64,000 bases of DNA from Lysinibacillus fusiformis (GCF_003049525.1 NZ_PYWL01000008.1:62001-126000); one strand, 5' to 3'; shown: positions 42,232 to 55,141, counted from the stretch's first letter. Translations and numbers: made by a program. Notes: a model not told the origin generated them from the letters alone.

Positions 42232-43641
42232 TTACACAGTTTCCTTTACAAATTCACGTACATCTACAAAATGCCCTGCAATTGCGGCTGCAGCTGCCAT
42301 TGGTGGAGATACTAAATGTGTACGAGAACCAGCTCCCTGACGCCCTTCAAAGTTGCGGTTGGATGTGGAGGCACAGCGTTCACCAGCTGGGACTACATCA
42401 TCATTCATCGCTAAACACATGGAGCAACCTGACTCTCGCCATTCGAAGCCGGCGTCTATAAAGATTTTATCTAAACCTTCTGCCTCTGCTTGTTTTTTCG
42501 TAGTATGAGAGCCTGGAACAACGATTGCTGTAACATCGCCATGTACCTTTCTTCCTTTAATAACATCAGCAGCTGCACGTAAATCACTAATACGCGAGTT
42601 TGTACAGGAGCCAATAAAGACATGCTGGATATCAATGGACGTTAATGGTTGCCCTTCCTCTAAGCCCATATAATCAAGAGCTTTTTGAAGTGCTGCCTTA
42701 TCGGATTCATCTTTATAATCTGCTCGTGTTGGGACGTGGCCAGAAACTCCTGTACCCATCGATGGATTGGTTCCCCATGTAATGATAGGCTCGATTTCTT
42801 CCGCATGAATAATACGAACTGTATCGTAAGTAGCATCCTCATCAGAAGCTAGGCTTAACCAATAGTTAGCTGCTTCCTCAAATTGTTCACCTTGTGGGGC
42901 ATATTTACGACCACGAATATAGTCTACCGTTGTTTGATCAGGGGAAATAAGCCCTGCCTTGGCACCAGCTTCAATCGACATATTACAAATCGTCATCCGT
43001 TCTTCCATGGACAGTTTGTGGATAGCTTCTCCAGTAAATTCCACAATATATCCTGTGCCGACTCCAATTCCGAATTTTGCAATAATCGCTAAAATAATAT
43101 CTTTAGCGGCTACTCCGACTGATAGCTCCCCTTCAACACGAATTTCCATTGTCTTTGGCTTATTTTGCCATAATGTTTGCGTCGATAATACATGCTCTAC
43201 CTCAGAAGTTCCAATACCAAAGGCAATCGCTCCAAATGCACCATGTGTGGATGTATGTGAGTCACCACAGACAATCGTTTTGCCAGGCTGTGTAAGCCCT
43301 AGCTCTGGTCCAATAACATGGACAATTCCTTGATCAGGATGGCCCATACCTGCAAGCTCAACACCAAACTCCTCAGCATTTTTGGCTAAAGTTTCAATTT
43401 GGTTACGTGCAATCGGATCATGGATGGTTGGTAAATTTTTTGTTGGAACATTATGATCCATTGTTGCAAAGCTTAAATCTGGGCGACGTACTTGACGTCC
43501 AGTCATCCGAAGTCCTTCAAAAGCTTGCGGAGAAGTTACTTCATGAATTAAATGAAGATCAATATATAACAGGTCCGGTTTGCCCTCTTCCTGATAAACA
43601 ACATGTTTATCCCAAATCTTTTCAATTATATTTTTACCCAT
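42232..43641 (-). CDS. leuC: 3-isopropylmalate dehydratase large subunit
   Basis: Aconitase-family large subunit of 469 aa that carries a [4Fe-4S] cluster and isomerises 2- to 3-isopropylmalate with LeuD. Motifs are [15 protein letters not shown], the cluster ligands in [12 protein letters not shown] and [11 protein letters not shown], and the ending [15 protein letters not shown]. The ATG at 43641 is preceded by AGGTGAAGACA; a GTG at 43650 overlaps that site. Layout and length match B. subtilis LeuC. Confidence 0.95.
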   Translation of the reverse strand: MGKNIIEKIWDKHVVYQEEGKPDLLYIDLHLIHEVTSPQAFEGLRMTGRQVRRPDLSFATMDHNVPTKNLPTIHDPIARNQIETLAKNAEEFGVELAGMGHPDQGIVHVIGPELGLTQPGKTIVCGDSHTSTHGAFGAIAFGIGTSEVEHVLSTQTLWQNKPKTMEIRVEGELSVGVAAKDIILAIIAKFGIGVGTGYIVEFTGEAIHKLSMEERMTICNMSIEAGAKAGLISPDQTTVDYIRGRKYAPQGEQFEEAANYWLSLASDEDATYDTVRIIHAEEIEPIITWGTNPSMGTGVSGHVPTRADYKDESDKAALQKALDYMGLEEGQPLTSIDIQHVFIGSCTNSRISDLRAAADVIKGRKVHGDVTAIVVPGSHTTKKQAEAEGLDKIFIDAGFEWRESGCSMCLAMNDDVVPAGERCASTSNRNFEGRQGAGSRTHLVSPPMAAAAAIAGHFVDVREFVKETV

Positions 43642-43658
43642 TGTCTTCACCTATTTCT

Positions 43659-44762
43659 TTAGATATATGTTGTCATAATGCTTTGTGAAACAAAACTAGT
43701 ATCAATTTCATTAATAACCTTGTCTGTCCATTCATTTGTTGATAAAACTCTACTGCCATCACGGGCAAGATCTGCTGTAAAATAACCATCATCAAATACC
43801 GCACTTACGGCACGTTCAATTTCTGCTGCTTCTTCCTTTAAGCCAAACGAGTATTGAAGCATCATCGCTACAGAAAGAATGGTTGCTGCAGGATTTGCCA
43901 CTCCTTGCCCTGCAATCTCAGGTGCTGACCCGTGTACTGGCTCATATAGGCCAAAATTATCTCCACGAATAGATGCCGACGGTAATACACCTAAAGAACC
44001 CGTAATAACAGATGCTTCATCACTTAAAATATCCCCGAACATGTTTTCTGTAACTACTACATCATAGTGTCCAGGATTTGTAATCAGTTTCATCGCTACA
44101 GAATCTACTAGGTTATGTTCCACCAAAACATCTGGATATTCTTTTTTCTTTGCTTCTACGACTTCTCGCCATAAACGACTTGTTTCAAGAACATTCGCCT
44201 TGTCAACAGAGCATAACTTGCCTCCACGTAAACGTGCTAGCTCAAAGGCATTTTCAACGATACGCTCTACTTCTGCTTTCGAGTAAACAGTTGTATCAAT
44301 TGCGCCATTTTCAGTACGCATACGTGGTTCCCCGAAGTATACGCCACCTGTTAGTTCACGAACTATCATTAAATCAACGTTTTCAGCTACTTCACGCTTC
44401 AATGGTGAAGCATCTAGTAAACTCGGGAACGCCTTTACAGGACGTAGATTAGCAAATAAATCAAAGTGTTTGCGAATTCGCAATAATCCCTTTTCAGGGC
44501 GTAATTCAGGTGGATTCTGATCCCACTTTGGCCCTCCAACAGCTCCTAGTAGAACCGCATCACTATTCTCACACATCTCAATTGTTTCATCTGGTAGTGG
44601 ATTATTGTGTTGGTCGATGGCAGCGCCCCCGATTGTTCCATACCCTAAATGGAAAGTATGATTAAATCTTTTACCAATCACTTGTAATACACGCACAGCA
44701 GAAGCAACAACCTCTGGCCCAATTCCGTCACCAGGAAGTACTGTAATTTTTTTCTCCATCAT
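43659..44762 (-). CDS. leuB: 3-isopropylmalate dehydrogenase
   Basis: NAD-dependent beta-decarboxylating dehydrogenase of 367 aa that makes 2-ketoisocaproate from 3-isopropylmalate. Motifs are VLPGDGIGPEVV at the N-terminus, the substrate Arg-rich REKGLLRIRKHFDLFANLRP-like region, LIVRELTGGVYFGEPR, and VTENMFGDILSDEASVITGSLG with the metal Asp residues. GAAGGG stands seven bases before the ATG at 44762; the longer frame from 44789 has no site. Between leuA and leuB is a 170-base gap with a small hairpin. Confidence 0.95.
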   Translation of the reverse strand: MMEKKITVLPGDGIGPEVVASAVRVLQVIGKRFNHTFHLGYGTIGGAAIDQHNNPLPDETIEMCENSDAVLLGAVGGPKWDQNPPELRPEKGLLRIRKHFDLFANLRPVKAFPSLLDASPLKREVAENVDLMIVRELTGGVYFGEPRMRTENGAIDTTVYSKAEVERIVENAFELARLRGGKLCSVDKANVLETSRLWREVVEAKKKEYPDVLVEHNLVDSVAMKLITNPGHYDVVVTENMFGDILSDEASVITGSLGVLPSASIRGDNFGLYEPVHGSAPEIAGQGVANPAATILSVAMMLQYSFGLKEEAAEIERAVSAVFDDGYFTADLARDGSRVLSTNEWTDKVINEIDTSFVSQSIMTTYI

Positions 44763-44806
44763 CAAAACACCCTTCTTTATATAGCGCATTCGCTAATTTT
44801 GTAAAG

Positions 44807-44836
44807 ACGCTCACCAAATATATGAGTGATGAGCGT
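44807..44836 (-). repeat. Intercistronic hairpin between leuA and leuB
   Basis: ACGCTCA ... TGAGCGT (seven-base arms, 16-base loop) without a T-run. It may mark an mRNA processing or stability site in the long operon transcript. Confidence 0.4.
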
Positions 44837-44934
44837 ATTCAATTTTCTTGATTAACCTTATACGCCATGATTATTGCATCCGACTTGTGAATGGTACCTC
44901 ACACATTTCACTACTTGTAAAACTGGACGATTAA

Positions 44935-47503
<2,569 letters not shown>

Positions 47504-47596
47504 CTAGAATTTGGTTTATTTTCACAGCTCTAGATGCATGACATTTTGGTAGTACTCACATCTATCACATCTAAAGCTATCAATTTTATAGGCAAA

Positions 47597-48112
47597 CTAT
47601 TTTAAAATAGAGAGCTGCGGATTCGAGATCTTTTGTGTTTCACGAACTGAGGCAGTTGCTCCTGTCCGTGTAAGTTCTTTAATGCCATATGGTCGAATGA
47701 GTTCAATAAAGGCATCTATTTTGTCTGGGTGTCCTACGACTTGATACGTCACTACATTTTTAGCTGTGTCAATTATTTGAGCGCGGAACGGTTCGACAAT
47801 CGAATTCATTTCCAAGCGTAAATTTGGTGGTGAAATAACCTTTACTAGTGCTAGTTCTCGCAGGACAATTGATTTATCAGTAATATCATTGACCTTTAAT
47901 ACATCAATTTGTTTGGATAATTGCTTCACCAGTTGTTCAATTTTGCCTTCATCCTCTACATTGACAACAAAGGTCATTTTTGAAAAATTCGGTTGCTCTG
48001 TATGACCAACTGTAATGGATTCAATATTAAACTGACGTTTCATAAGTAAACCTGTTAATCGGTTTAACACACCACTTTGGTTAATCACAGTTACGGTAAT
48101 TACTCGTTTCAA
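47597..48112 (-). CDS. ilvH: Acetolactate synthase small (regulatory) subunit
   Basis: Regulatory subunit of 171 aa that confers valine feedback and stabilises IlvB. An N-terminal ACT domain covers about 1-80 ([39 protein letters not shown]) and a C-terminal domain 85-160. The start is TTG, overlapping the ilvB stop in TTGA, with GGGGTG eight bases before. Translational coupling fits the fixed ratio of the two subunits. Confidence 0.93.
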   Translation of the reverse strand: MKRVITVTVINQSGVLNRLTGLLMKRQFNIESITVGHTEQPNFSKMTFVVNVEDEGKIEQLVKQLSKQIDVLKVNDITDKSIVLRELALVKVISPPNLRLEMNSIVEPFRAQIIDTAKNVVTYQVVGHPDKIDAFIELIRPYGIKELTRTGATASVRETQKISNPQLSILK

Positions 48113-49875
48113 TTCTTTTTCACCCCAATCATTTCATGTAGGCCTTTGCCTGGTGCTACCATTGGGTATACACATTCAAGCTGTTTCACACGACAATCGA
48201 TTAACACAGGCTCATCAGAAAGTAATGCCTCTCGGAAAATAGCTTCCGCTTCATCAATTGTGTTAATGCGATAGCCTTTAATGCTATACGCATCCGCCAA
48301 TTTAACAAAATCCGGTTGGATTGGCATAAGTGAGGATGAATAGCGCTCTTCATAGAATGTTTCTTGCCATTGGCGAACCATTCCTAAACAGCTATTATTC
48401 AAAATCACTATTTTTACTGGTAAGTTAAATTCCTGTAGAATGGACAGCTCCTGTGCAGTCATTTGAAACCCTGCATCTCCTACAATCGAAATAACTTTTT
48501 TGTCTGGCTTCGCAAATCGGGCACCAATTGCGGCTGGGAAGCCGAAGCCCATCGTACCAAGTCCACCAGACGTTACCCAGGCATGATCGTTATTTAAATG
48601 ATAGTATTGCGCTGTCCACATTTGATGCTGCCCAACATCTGTTGTCACAATGGCATCACCCTCTGTAATTTTATGAACTAATCGCAATGCCTCTTGTGGT
48701 AAGATTTCCTGATCATGATCATTCTTGCAATACCATAATGGAAATTCATTGGCGTGATTTCTTAAATAGGCTAGCCAATCCGTTGTATCAGGACCATCGA
48801 AATCCTTTTTCAGTATCGCTTTCAATGCTTCTTTTGCATCTGCCACAATCGGAATATCTGTCGGTACGTTTTTACCAATTTCAGCAGGATCAATATCGAT
48901 ATGAACAATAGTCGCATTTGGTGCAAATGTAGCTAAATTACCTGTTAAGCGATCGTCAAATCGAGCACCAATATTAAGTAATAAATCTGCCTTTGTTATT
49001 GCTGTGTTCGCTGTTGCCGTACCGTGCATGCCGGCCATCCCTAGGAATAATTCATGTTCACCGTGGATGGAGCCTAAGCCTAGTAAAGTATTCGTTACAG
49101 GGATACGGTATTTTTCAGCGAATGTCGTTAATTCTTCACGTGCGTCTGCAAAAAGAACACCTGCACCAGCTAAGATGACTGGATTTTTTGCTAAAGAAAT
49201 TGCTTGTATCGCCTTTTGGATTTGTAAGTAGTTAGGCTTATAGGTTGGTTGATAGCCTGGTAAATAAATTTCATCCGGTGCTTGAGGCGGATTTTCTACA
49301 TCAAACAGCATTTGTGAAACGTCCTTTGGAAAGTCAACGACAACTGGCCCCTTACGACCTGTGCTGGCAATATGGAAAGCTTCTTTGACAATACGTGGGA
49401 TGTCATTTACATCTTGTACTTGATAATTATGCTTGGTAATGGGTGTAGTAATACCCATAATATCAGCTTCTTGGAAAGCATCTGTGCCAATAACAGAAGT
49501 AGCAACCTGACCAGTGAATACCACTAAAGGTATGGAATCAATCATGGCATCGGCTATCCCTGTAACAAGATTTGTTGCGCCTGGGCCACTTGTAGCAATG
49601 ACAACACCTGTTTTCCCTGAAACACGCGCATAGCCTTCCGCCGCATGGATAGCACCCTGCTCATGTCTTGTTAAAATATGACGGATTGGATTTTTATACA
49701 TCGCATCATAAATTGGTAATACAGCACCACCTGGATAGCCAAAGATGATTTCAACGCCCTGATCGTGCAATGCCTGCACTAGTACATCGGCCCCGTCCTT
49801 TGCTTGATAGGTTTGCTCAACTGTTGCAGTTGTTGCTAATTGTTCTTTTTCATTAATTGAAACATTCGCACTCAT
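48109..49875 (-). CDS. ilvB: Acetolactate synthase large (catalytic) subunit
   Basis: Thiamine diphosphate- and FAD-dependent acetohydroxyacid synthase of 588 aa. Motifs are [16 protein letters not shown] and [18 protein letters not shown] (catalytic Glu) near the N-terminus, and the TPP motif [18 protein letters not shown] to [18 protein letters not shown] precedes the ATG at 49875; the frame from 49911 is longer but has no site. It is the first gene after the T-box leader, so its expression and all genes beyond it should respond to branched-chain tRNA charging. Confidence 0.95.
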   Translation of the reverse strand: MSANVSINEKEQLATTATVEQTYQAKDGADVLVQALHDQGVEIIFGYPGGAVLPIYDAMYKNPIRHILTRHEQGAIHAAEGYARVSGKTGVVIATSGPGATNLVTGIADAMIDSIPLVVFTGQVATSVIGTDAFQEADIMGITTPITKHNYQVQDVNDIPRIVKEAFHIASTGRKGPVVVDFPKDVSQMLFDVENPPQAPDEIYLPGYQPTYKPNYLQIQKAIQAISLAKNPVILAGAGVLFADAREELTTFAEKYRIPVTNTLLGLGSIHGEHELFLGMAGMHGTATANTAITKADLLLNIGARFDDRLTGNLATFAPNATIVHIDIDPAEIGKNVPTDIPIVADAKEALKAILKKDFDGPDTTDWLAYLRNHANEFPLWYCKNDHDQEILPQEALRLVHKITEGDAIVTTDVGQHQMWTAQYYHLNNDHAWVTSGGLGTMGFGFPAAIGARFAKPDKKVISIVGDAGFQMTAQELSILQEFNLPVKIVILNNSCLGMVRQWQETFYEERYSSSLMPIQPDFVKLADAYSIKGYRINTIDEAEAIFREALLSDEPVLIDCRVKQLECVYPMVAPGKGLHEMIGVKKN

Positions 49876-49990
49876 CAATATGCCTCCTTTATTTCTTTCA
49901 AACTCACACATCAGTGTTGTAGATTAATGAAGTGTCACTAGCTGGTTAGTCTATGCTCTCCTGAAGAAGGAGAGTTAGCTCATTCCATTA

Positions 49991-50056
49991 TGAAAATAAT
50001 AAAAAGCCTTTTTCTCCACACGCAAAGAACTACCTTACGTAGGGATGAAAAAGACT
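49991..50056 (-). terminator. T-box terminator ahead of ilvB
   Basis: Ten-pair stem AGTCTTTTTC/GAAAAAGGCT (one G-U) plus T-rich tail. It competes with the antiterminator built from the T-box sequence. Confidence 0.82.
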
Positions 50057-50345
50057 TTCCATGGTACCACCCTTTTTTATAGCAAATAATTGCTACCTCG
50101 CGAATAAATGACAGCATTTATGTGCACCCATGCGGAATATACCGCATCCAATAGGGTGTCATAAAACATTTATTCATTAATAACGAGCACTTTCGACTAT
50201 GCCCGAAGCTATCTAATGGTGTAAACACGTTTAATAGCTCACTCCGAGGGGATGTCGGATCTAGTTGTATCGCCGGCTTCCAGCACGACCGGCTCTCTGG
50301 TAGATACAAGGCTCTAGAACCTTTAACCTCATCAACGTTTTCATT
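49991..50345 (-). promoter_or_regulatory. T-box leader (branched-chain amino acid tRNA sensor)
   Basis: The minus strand shows a stem I with the distal CCAGAGAGCCGG ... GCTGGAAGCCGG elements. The T-box bulge GGGTGGTACC is at 50072-50063. A competing terminator runs from AGTCTTTTTC (50056-50047) to GAAAAAGGCT (50014-50005), followed by TTTTTATTATTTT. Uncharged tRNA should open the terminator. In the specifier region the candidate codons are ATC for Ile (50253-50251) and CTC for Leu (50248-50246); I cannot decide by eye. Unusually it lies after ilvD and ahead of ilvB. Confidence 0.9.
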
Positions 50346-50354
50346 TATCTAGTT

Positions 50355-52025
50355 TTAAATCTTCATAACGCCACCAGTGGAAGCGTTCGTCACTAATTTT
50401 GAGTATCTTGCGAGCCAACCTCGTTTGATTTTAGGCTCAAAGACTGGTAATTTTGCTCGACGTTCAGCTAAAACTTCCTCTGAAATTTGTAAATTAATCG
50501 TACGATTTGGTAGATCAATTTCAATCATATCTCCGTCTTCTACTAAAGCAATTGGACCACCCTCAGCAGCTTCTGGTGAAATATGTCCGATTGAAATACC
50601 GCGTGATGCCCCTGAGAAACGACCATCTGTGATTAAAGCCACCTTTGTACCAAGGCCACGACCTTGAATCGCAGATGTTGGTGCCAGCATTTCCGGCATT
50701 CCTGGGCCACCTTTAGGACCTTCATAGCGAATGACGACGACATGGCCCTCTTTCACTATTCCATTATCAATATTTTCTTGTGCTGCCTCCTGTGAATCAA
50801 AAACGATGGCTTGACCTTTGAATACTTGGATGGAAGGATCTACTGCGCCGACTTTAATCACGGAGCCTTCTGGTGCGATGTTACCGAATAACACCGATAA
50901 ACCACCTACAGCACTATATGGATTTTCTTTCGTTCGAATGACTTGATTATTCGTAATGTGATGATCTTTAACTAACTCACCCATTGTCACTCCTGCCACT
51001 GTTGGACGATTAGGATGTATAGCACCTGGAATAGACACCAATTCATTAATAATGGCACTAACGCCACCAGCTTTATTAATATCATCCATTGAAATATCGG
51101 AAGCAGGCATGATTTTTGCTAAATAAGGTACTCGTTCTGCAACTTTATTAATATCCTCAATGTTGTAATCTATTTCCGCTTCATTGGCAATGGCTAATGT
51201 ATGTAGAACCGTGTTAGTAGATCCACCCATAGCCATATCTAATGCAAAAGCATCGTCAATTGCCTCTTTTGTAATAATATCGCGTGGCTTAATATCTTCC
51301 TTTACCATACGAATTAATTGTTTCGCCGCTTCTTTAATGAGCTTATGACGCTCTTCAGAAGTAGCTACGATTGTTCCATTACCTGGTAAAGCAACACCTA
51401 GCATTTCCATTAAACAGTTCATAGAGTTTGCGGTAAACATCCCTGAGCAGGAACCGCAAGTCGGACAAGCATTATTTTCAATATCTAATAGCTCTTCGGC
51501 AGACATATTTCCAGATTTATGAGCACCGACACCTTCAAAAACAGACGTTAATGAAAGCTGTTTGCCTGATGCAGATGTACCGGCCTCCATTGGACCACCA
51601 GACACAAAAATTGATGGTACGTTGGTACGAACTGCTGCCATAAGCATACCTGGTGTAATTTTGTCACAGTTTGGAATATAAAATACGCCATCAAACCAGT
51701 GTGCATTAATAACCGTCTCAGCTGAGTCTGCTATAATTTCACGACTTGGTAATGAATAGCGCATACCAATATGCCCCATTGCAATACCATCATCGACCCC
51801 AATTGTATTAAATTCGAATGGAATACCACCCGCTTCAATAATGGCTTCTTTTACAACATCAGCGAACGTACGTAAATGAACGTGACCTGGTATTATGTCG
51901 ATATAAGAGTTACAAACCCCAATAAATGGCTTGCCTAAATCTTTTGCTTTTACTTTGCCTGTTGCATATAAAAGACTTCGATGTGGCGCTCGATCTACGC
52001 CTACTTTTATCATGTCACTTCTCAT
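50355..52025 (-). CDS. ilvD: Dihydroxy-acid dehydratase
   Basis: Fe-S dehydratase of 556 aa that makes 2-keto acids for valine, isoleucine and leucine synthesis. Cluster cysteines lie in [12 protein letters not shown] and [21 protein letters not shown]. The substrate region is [30 protein letters not shown] precedes the ATG. It is the first gene after the operon's sigma-A promoter. Its stop is only about 10 bases before the T-box RNA, so there is no room for a separate promoter between them outside the ilvD coding region. Confidence 0.95.
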   Translation of the reverse strand: MRSDMIKVGVDRAPHRSLLYATGKVKAKDLGKPFIGVCNSYIDIIPGHVHLRTFADVVKEAIIEAGGIPFEFNTIGVDDGIAMGHIGMRYSLPSREIIADSAETVINAHWFDGVFYIPNCDKITPGMLMAAVRTNVPSIFVSGGPMEAGTSASGKQLSLTSVFEGVGAHKSGNMSAEELLDIENNACPTCGSCSGMFTANSMNCLMEMLGVALPGNGTIVATSEERHKLIKEAAKQLIRMVKEDIKPRDIITKEAIDDAFALDMAMGGSTNTVLHTLAIANEAEIDYNIEDINKVAERVPYLAKIMPASDISMDDINKAGGVSAIINELVSIPGAIHPNRPTVAGVTMGELVKDHHITNNQVIRTKENPYSAVGGLSVLFGNIAPEGSVIKVGAVDPSIQVFKGQAIVFDSQEAAQENIDNGIVKEGHVVVIRYEGPKGGPGMPEMLAPTSAIQGRGLGTKVALITDGRFSGASRGISIGHISPEAAEGGPIALVEDGDMIEIDLPNRTINLQISEEVLAERRAKLPVFEPKIKRGWLARYSKLVTNASTGGVMKI

Positions 52026-52167
52026 TTTAAACGCCCCTCATTTATTGCTTTCCATACTATGTTCGTTGCTATATACAAAATCAAAATCTTCTGTCTATTT
52101 ATTTTTTGTTTATAGATAACAGCATTCTAGAGTACTATTGCTGTAACGAACGTGTTAAATTGTTGTT

Positions 52168-52196
52168 ATCATAGTACGAAAAAAAGGTCTCGTCAA
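52168..52196 (-). promoter_or_regulatory. Sigma-A promoter of the ilvD-ilv-leu operon
   Basis: -35 TTGACG (52196-52191), 17-base spacer, -10 TATGAT (52173-52168). The untranslated leader to ilvD is about 135 bases. Confidence 0.78.
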
Positions 52197-52208
52197 CACT
52201 ATTTTTTG

Positions 52209-52224
52209 AATTGTTTAAACAATT
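52209..52224. promoter_or_regulatory. Palindrome upstream of the ilvD promoter, possible CodY-type site
   Basis: AATTGTTTAAACAATT is a perfect 16-base palindrome, 13 bases upstream of the -35. It shares about 10 of 15 positions with the CodY box AATTTTCWGAAAATT. CodY control is known for ilv-leu in B. subtilis; the site here is a guess. Confidence 0.4.
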
Positions 52225-52242
52225 AAAAAAATCTATCAAAAT

Positions 52243-52256
52243 TGAAATCGTTTACA
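52243..52256. promoter_or_regulatory. CcpA cre site upstream of the ilvD promoter
   Basis: TGAAATCGTTTACA fits the cre consensus TGWAANCGNTNWCA at every defined position. Its centre is about 88 bases before the expected transcription start. CcpA activates the ilv-leu operon of B. subtilis from an upstream cre at a similar distance. Confidence 0.7.
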
Positions 52257-52394
52257 TGCTGATTAAGCATCAGTTTTATCTCGCTTTGATAAAAATTTTG
52301 ACATTTCGTTCATATTTTAATTTTTCAAAAATATAGAACAATAATTTTCTAAATATGAACAAAGAGTTGGAAAGGGCGGAAAAGGAGATAGCGC

Positions 52395-53717
52395 TTACAA
52401 TAGAAATAATTTTTTTAAATATCCTGTAAAAAACACATGATCGGGATCATATTGGTGTCGAATGTTTAAAAATTTTTCAATTTCAGGATATAATTCATAA
52501 ACCTTTTGAGCGGTTAAATGATGTTGTTTGCCCCAATGTGGACGACCTTCATATTTCTGCATTAACGTATGCACCCATTTAAAATAGGGCTCCTCTGACA
52601 TTCCTTTATACATATGGAAGGCGATAAAGGCTGATTCACGCCCCTGTGTAGGGCTTAAAAAACCTGCTTCCCCTGCAGTTGTTCGACATTCTAATGGAAA
52701 ATGAACATTAAAAACACCCTTTTTAAAGGTTGCATGAATTTCCTCTAGACAAGCTTCAAATTGAGATAATGGGATGGCATATTCACTTTCCTGGAACTTC
52801 ACACTACGAGGTGAAGGATAAATTTCATAGCTTATACCTATTTTTTCACTTTCCACCACATTAGCCGCTGCTATTTTACTCATGGCACCACTTAAAGCTG
52901 GTTTCCACTTACACAGCTCAGACATCGCAAAAAAAGCACCATTTTCTACAATTTGTAACTTGAGGTTCTCTATTTTCTTATTCCATTCGCTTTGATAGAC
53001 AGGAGCCACAACATTCATTCGCTTTACTTGAATTGTCTCACTACCAGGGAAATAAAACCATTCCACATGACGATGTTGTTGGATATCCTCCGCAAACCCG
53101 GTGAGTCCATTAGCTAAAGTATCTCTTGCCCCCACATAATGCAGACCATATAATGGCATGACTTTAATCGTTACTTTAACAAGAATACCGAGCATTCCTA
53201 GCGCTACATGAAGTGCTTCAGACAAATCATCCAATCCTCGTCGATGCTCCTGATAAGTTCCCGTCCCATCTACAAATCCCCACGACATCACGGCTGAGGA
53301 TAAGGAACCAAGTGTAACACCTGTGCCATGAGTCCCCGTTGATACGGCACCTGCAATAGTTTGCTCCTGAATATCTCCCATATTAATTAATGCAAATCCA
53401 TGCTTTGCTAGCATTGGTCCAATTTCATATAAATAGGTTCCAGCCCATAATGTAGCCTCCTGCTTTTCCTCATTCACAGCGATTAACCCGCGCATATTAT
53501 GTAAGGAAATAGCTATATGCTCCGGCATTGCCACAGCGCTAAACGAGTGTGCTGCACCTGTAACACGAATCGTCTTTGCAGATTCGCGTGCATGTTTAAC
53601 AATCATTGAAACTTCTTCAATGGAATGCGGTAAATACATTTCACTTGGATAGGAAATAACATTCCCAGCCCAGTTAGTCCATTTTTCTCCATTCTTCCAT
53701 TTTTCTATAGAAAACAT
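52395..53717 (-). CDS. D-arabinono-1,4-lactone oxidase-type FAD enzyme
   Basis: FAD-linked aldonolactone oxidase/sugar alcohol oxidase family protein of 440 aa. The N-terminal FAD domain (PCMH fold) shows TIRVTGAAHSFSAVAMPEH and MGDIQEQTIAGAVSTGTHGTG. The C-terminal ALO domain ends with the family motif RPHWGKQHH and FLNIRHQYDPDHVFFTGYL. Substrate could be a sugar lactone or polyol; not decided. The start lies 13 bases inside the end of the upstream aldolase-like gene, with GGGGGG before the ATG, so the two are coupled. Confidence 0.85.
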   Translation of the reverse strand: MFSIEKWKNGEKWTNWAGNVISYPSEMYLPHSIEEVSMIVKHARESAKTIRVTGAAHSFSAVAMPEHIAISLHNMRGLIAVNEEKQEATLWAGTYLYEIGPMLAKHGFALINMGDIQEQTIAGAVSTGTHGTGVTLGSLSSAVMSWGFVDGTGTYQEHRRGLDDLSEALHVALGMLGILVKVTIKVMPLYGLHYVGARDTLANGLTGFAEDIQQHRHVEWFYFPGSETIQVKRMNVVAPVYQSEWNKKIENLKLQIVENGAFFAMSELCKWKPALSGAMSKIAAANVVESEKIGISYEIYPSPRSVKFQESEYAIPLSQFEACLEEIHATFKKGVFNVHFPLECRTTAGEAGFLSPTQGRESAFIAFHMYKGMSEEPYFKWVHTLMQKYEGRPHWGKQHHLTAQKVYELYPEIEKFLNIRHQYDPDHVFFTGYLKKLFLL

Positions 53718-54880
53718 TGTCCATCCCCCCTGTATGTTGTATAAGATCCTACATACTTGTCCCCTCGAACACCATGTAATAATTGGAATCGTTCACAAAG
53801 CTCCCCAGCCTTGGCATGTCGAAAATAAATGGTATCGCCAATTTCAATGTTTTTCCCTTTGACCTTAATCGGCGTTTGCACCTCTCCTGCCCCTTCTAAG
53901 CTAAGATATGCAAAATTGGTAGGTTCATAGAATACAGGTAACCGATCACTACCGATCGCACCAGAAGCTGTATATCCCCCTCCATGACAAACAACGATAT
54001 TTTTTTCAGGCTGTCTCGTGACACGTAAGGCGAATCCGGCTGCTTTTTCAAGCTGCAAATGGGTAAATTGATCGAACAGAGCAGGGGCATAAAACGCAGA
54101 ACCAACCGTAATTTCAGTCACTTCTTTCTGCTGAGTTGTGTAAGTCATACTACCTGAGCCTCCTCCATTAACAAAACGTAAATTTGGAAAATAGGCTTTA
54201 ATATGAGCGATAGCTAATCGGCGAAATTGAGTGACCTGCTTTTTCGCCTGTGCTTGCATGGCTTCTATTACTCTACCCTTTAATACATTCGCTGGACGAT
54301 TACCAACACCAGCGATTTGCGCCTCATAGCCCATGGCCCCTACTACTTCAATAGAAGGATTATTTTTTATGGCTTGCAAAAATGGAGTTAACGTCTCAAG
54401 GGAATATAATGATGAACGTTTCGTACCAAAGTACAATAATTTGAAATCATTTGATACATTAATATCGATGCAAATTGGGACACGCACACCCATTTCATTC
54501 CCTAACTTCGCTAATAGTTGGATATGTTCCTGTCGATCAACCATAAACGTAACGGTTTTCCCCTCTTGAACAAAGTGTAATAATTGACGTATAGCCGTCT
54601 CTTCCATCACTGGATAGCCCAGTAATACATCATCAAACTGCTGCTGTAGTAAAAAAATTGTCTCTGCTGCTGTAAAAGTCATAAACCCTACTACATTCAC
54701 AAGCTGATGTTGAATATAGCGAAGCACCTCAACTGAACGAATCGATTTTGTTGCTAGACGAATTGGTTTTCCCCCACATGCACCCTGTACAATTTGAATA
54801 TTTTTATCAAGTGCATCAAAATCCAACCACGCAAATGGCCGTTCCAAATGACCAAACGGTTGATCCCATCTTGTTGTCAT
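53705..54880 (-). CDS. PLP-dependent amino acid aldolase/deaminase-like protein (alanine racemase N-terminal fold)
   Basis: Fold-type III PLP enzyme of 391 aa. The PLP Lys is in IRLATKSIRSVEVLR (about residue 45). Barrel stretches VPICIDINVSND and VNGGGSGSMTYT follow. The C-terminal beta domain holds the metal-type residues seen in D-threonine aldolase/D-serine dehydratase proteins (VVCHGGGY ... HAKAGELCERF). The product would act on a D-amino acid or a similar hydroxy-amino acid. The gene overlaps the lactone-oxidase gene, a pairing I recall from actinobacterial genomes. AAAAGGGAGGGATTAA precedes the ATG. Confidence 0.75.
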   Translation of the reverse strand: MTTRWDQPFGHLERPFAWLDFDALDKNIQIVQGACGGKPIRLATKSIRSVEVLRYIQHQLVNVVGFMTFTAAETIFLLQQQFDDVLLGYPVMEETAIRQLLHFVQEGKTVTFMVDRQEHIQLLAKLGNEMGVRVPICIDINVSNDFKLLYFGTKRSSLYSLETLTPFLQAIKNNPSIEVVGAMGYEAQIAGVGNRPANVLKGRVIEAMQAQAKKQVTQFRRLAIAHIKAYFPNLRFVNGGGSGSMTYTTQQKEVTEITVGSAFYAPALFDQFTHLQLEKAAGFALRVTRQPEKNIVVCHGGGYTASGAIGSDRLPVFYEPTNFAYLSLEGAGEVQTPIKVKGKNIEIGDTIYFRHAKAGELCERFQLLHGVRGDKYVGSYTTYRGDGQCFL

Positions 54881-54944
54881 TTAATCCCTCCCTTTTAAGT
54901 ACTAAGTATTAGACATGTAATAGAATAATTCCTTTAATCAAAAT

Positions 54945-54993
54945 AAAAACAACCGTGAGCAGTTAACTAACAATGCCTACACGGTTGTTTTTA
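54945..54993 (-). terminator. Terminator of the 35-aa peptide gene
   Basis: AAAACAACCGTG ... CACGGTTGTTTT, 12-base perfect stem with T-rich flanks on both strands. Only the 35-aa gene on the minus strand ends in front of it. Confidence 0.82.
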
Positions 54994-55033
54994 AAATGGG
55001 ACAAACATTTCATTCACCTTTCTATTAAATTGG

Positions 55034-55141
55034 TTACGATGCGTAGAGGAAATCCGCTGCTAGATTTAATAAAACTAACAAATGCAAGCCCGCAATTAGT
55101 AAACCTTGACGATTTAATCGTTTCATTACAGCCATATTCAT
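55034..55141 (-). CDS. Small membrane peptide, 35 aa, monocistronic
   Basis: Reading frame MNMAVMKRLNRQGLLIAG... ending AADFLYAS. The N-terminus is basic (Lys, Arg, Arg) and a single hydrophobic helix covers about residues 14-29. Everything needed for expression is present: a near-consensus promoter (TTGAAA-N17-TATAAT), AAAGGAG ten bases before the ATG, and a strong terminator. A further micro-frame of five to eight codons follows after GAAAGGTG. I do not recognise a family. It could be a membrane regulator or a type I toxin; no antisense RNA promoter is evident. Confidence 0.65.
   Translation of the reverse strand: MNMAVMKRLNRQGLLIAGLHLLVLLNLAADFLYAS

Noticed and set aside
52209-52224. Palindrome AATTGTTTAAACAATT as part of a repeat array or CRISPR
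   Set aside because: Single copy; no spaced repeats found here or elsewhere in the window.
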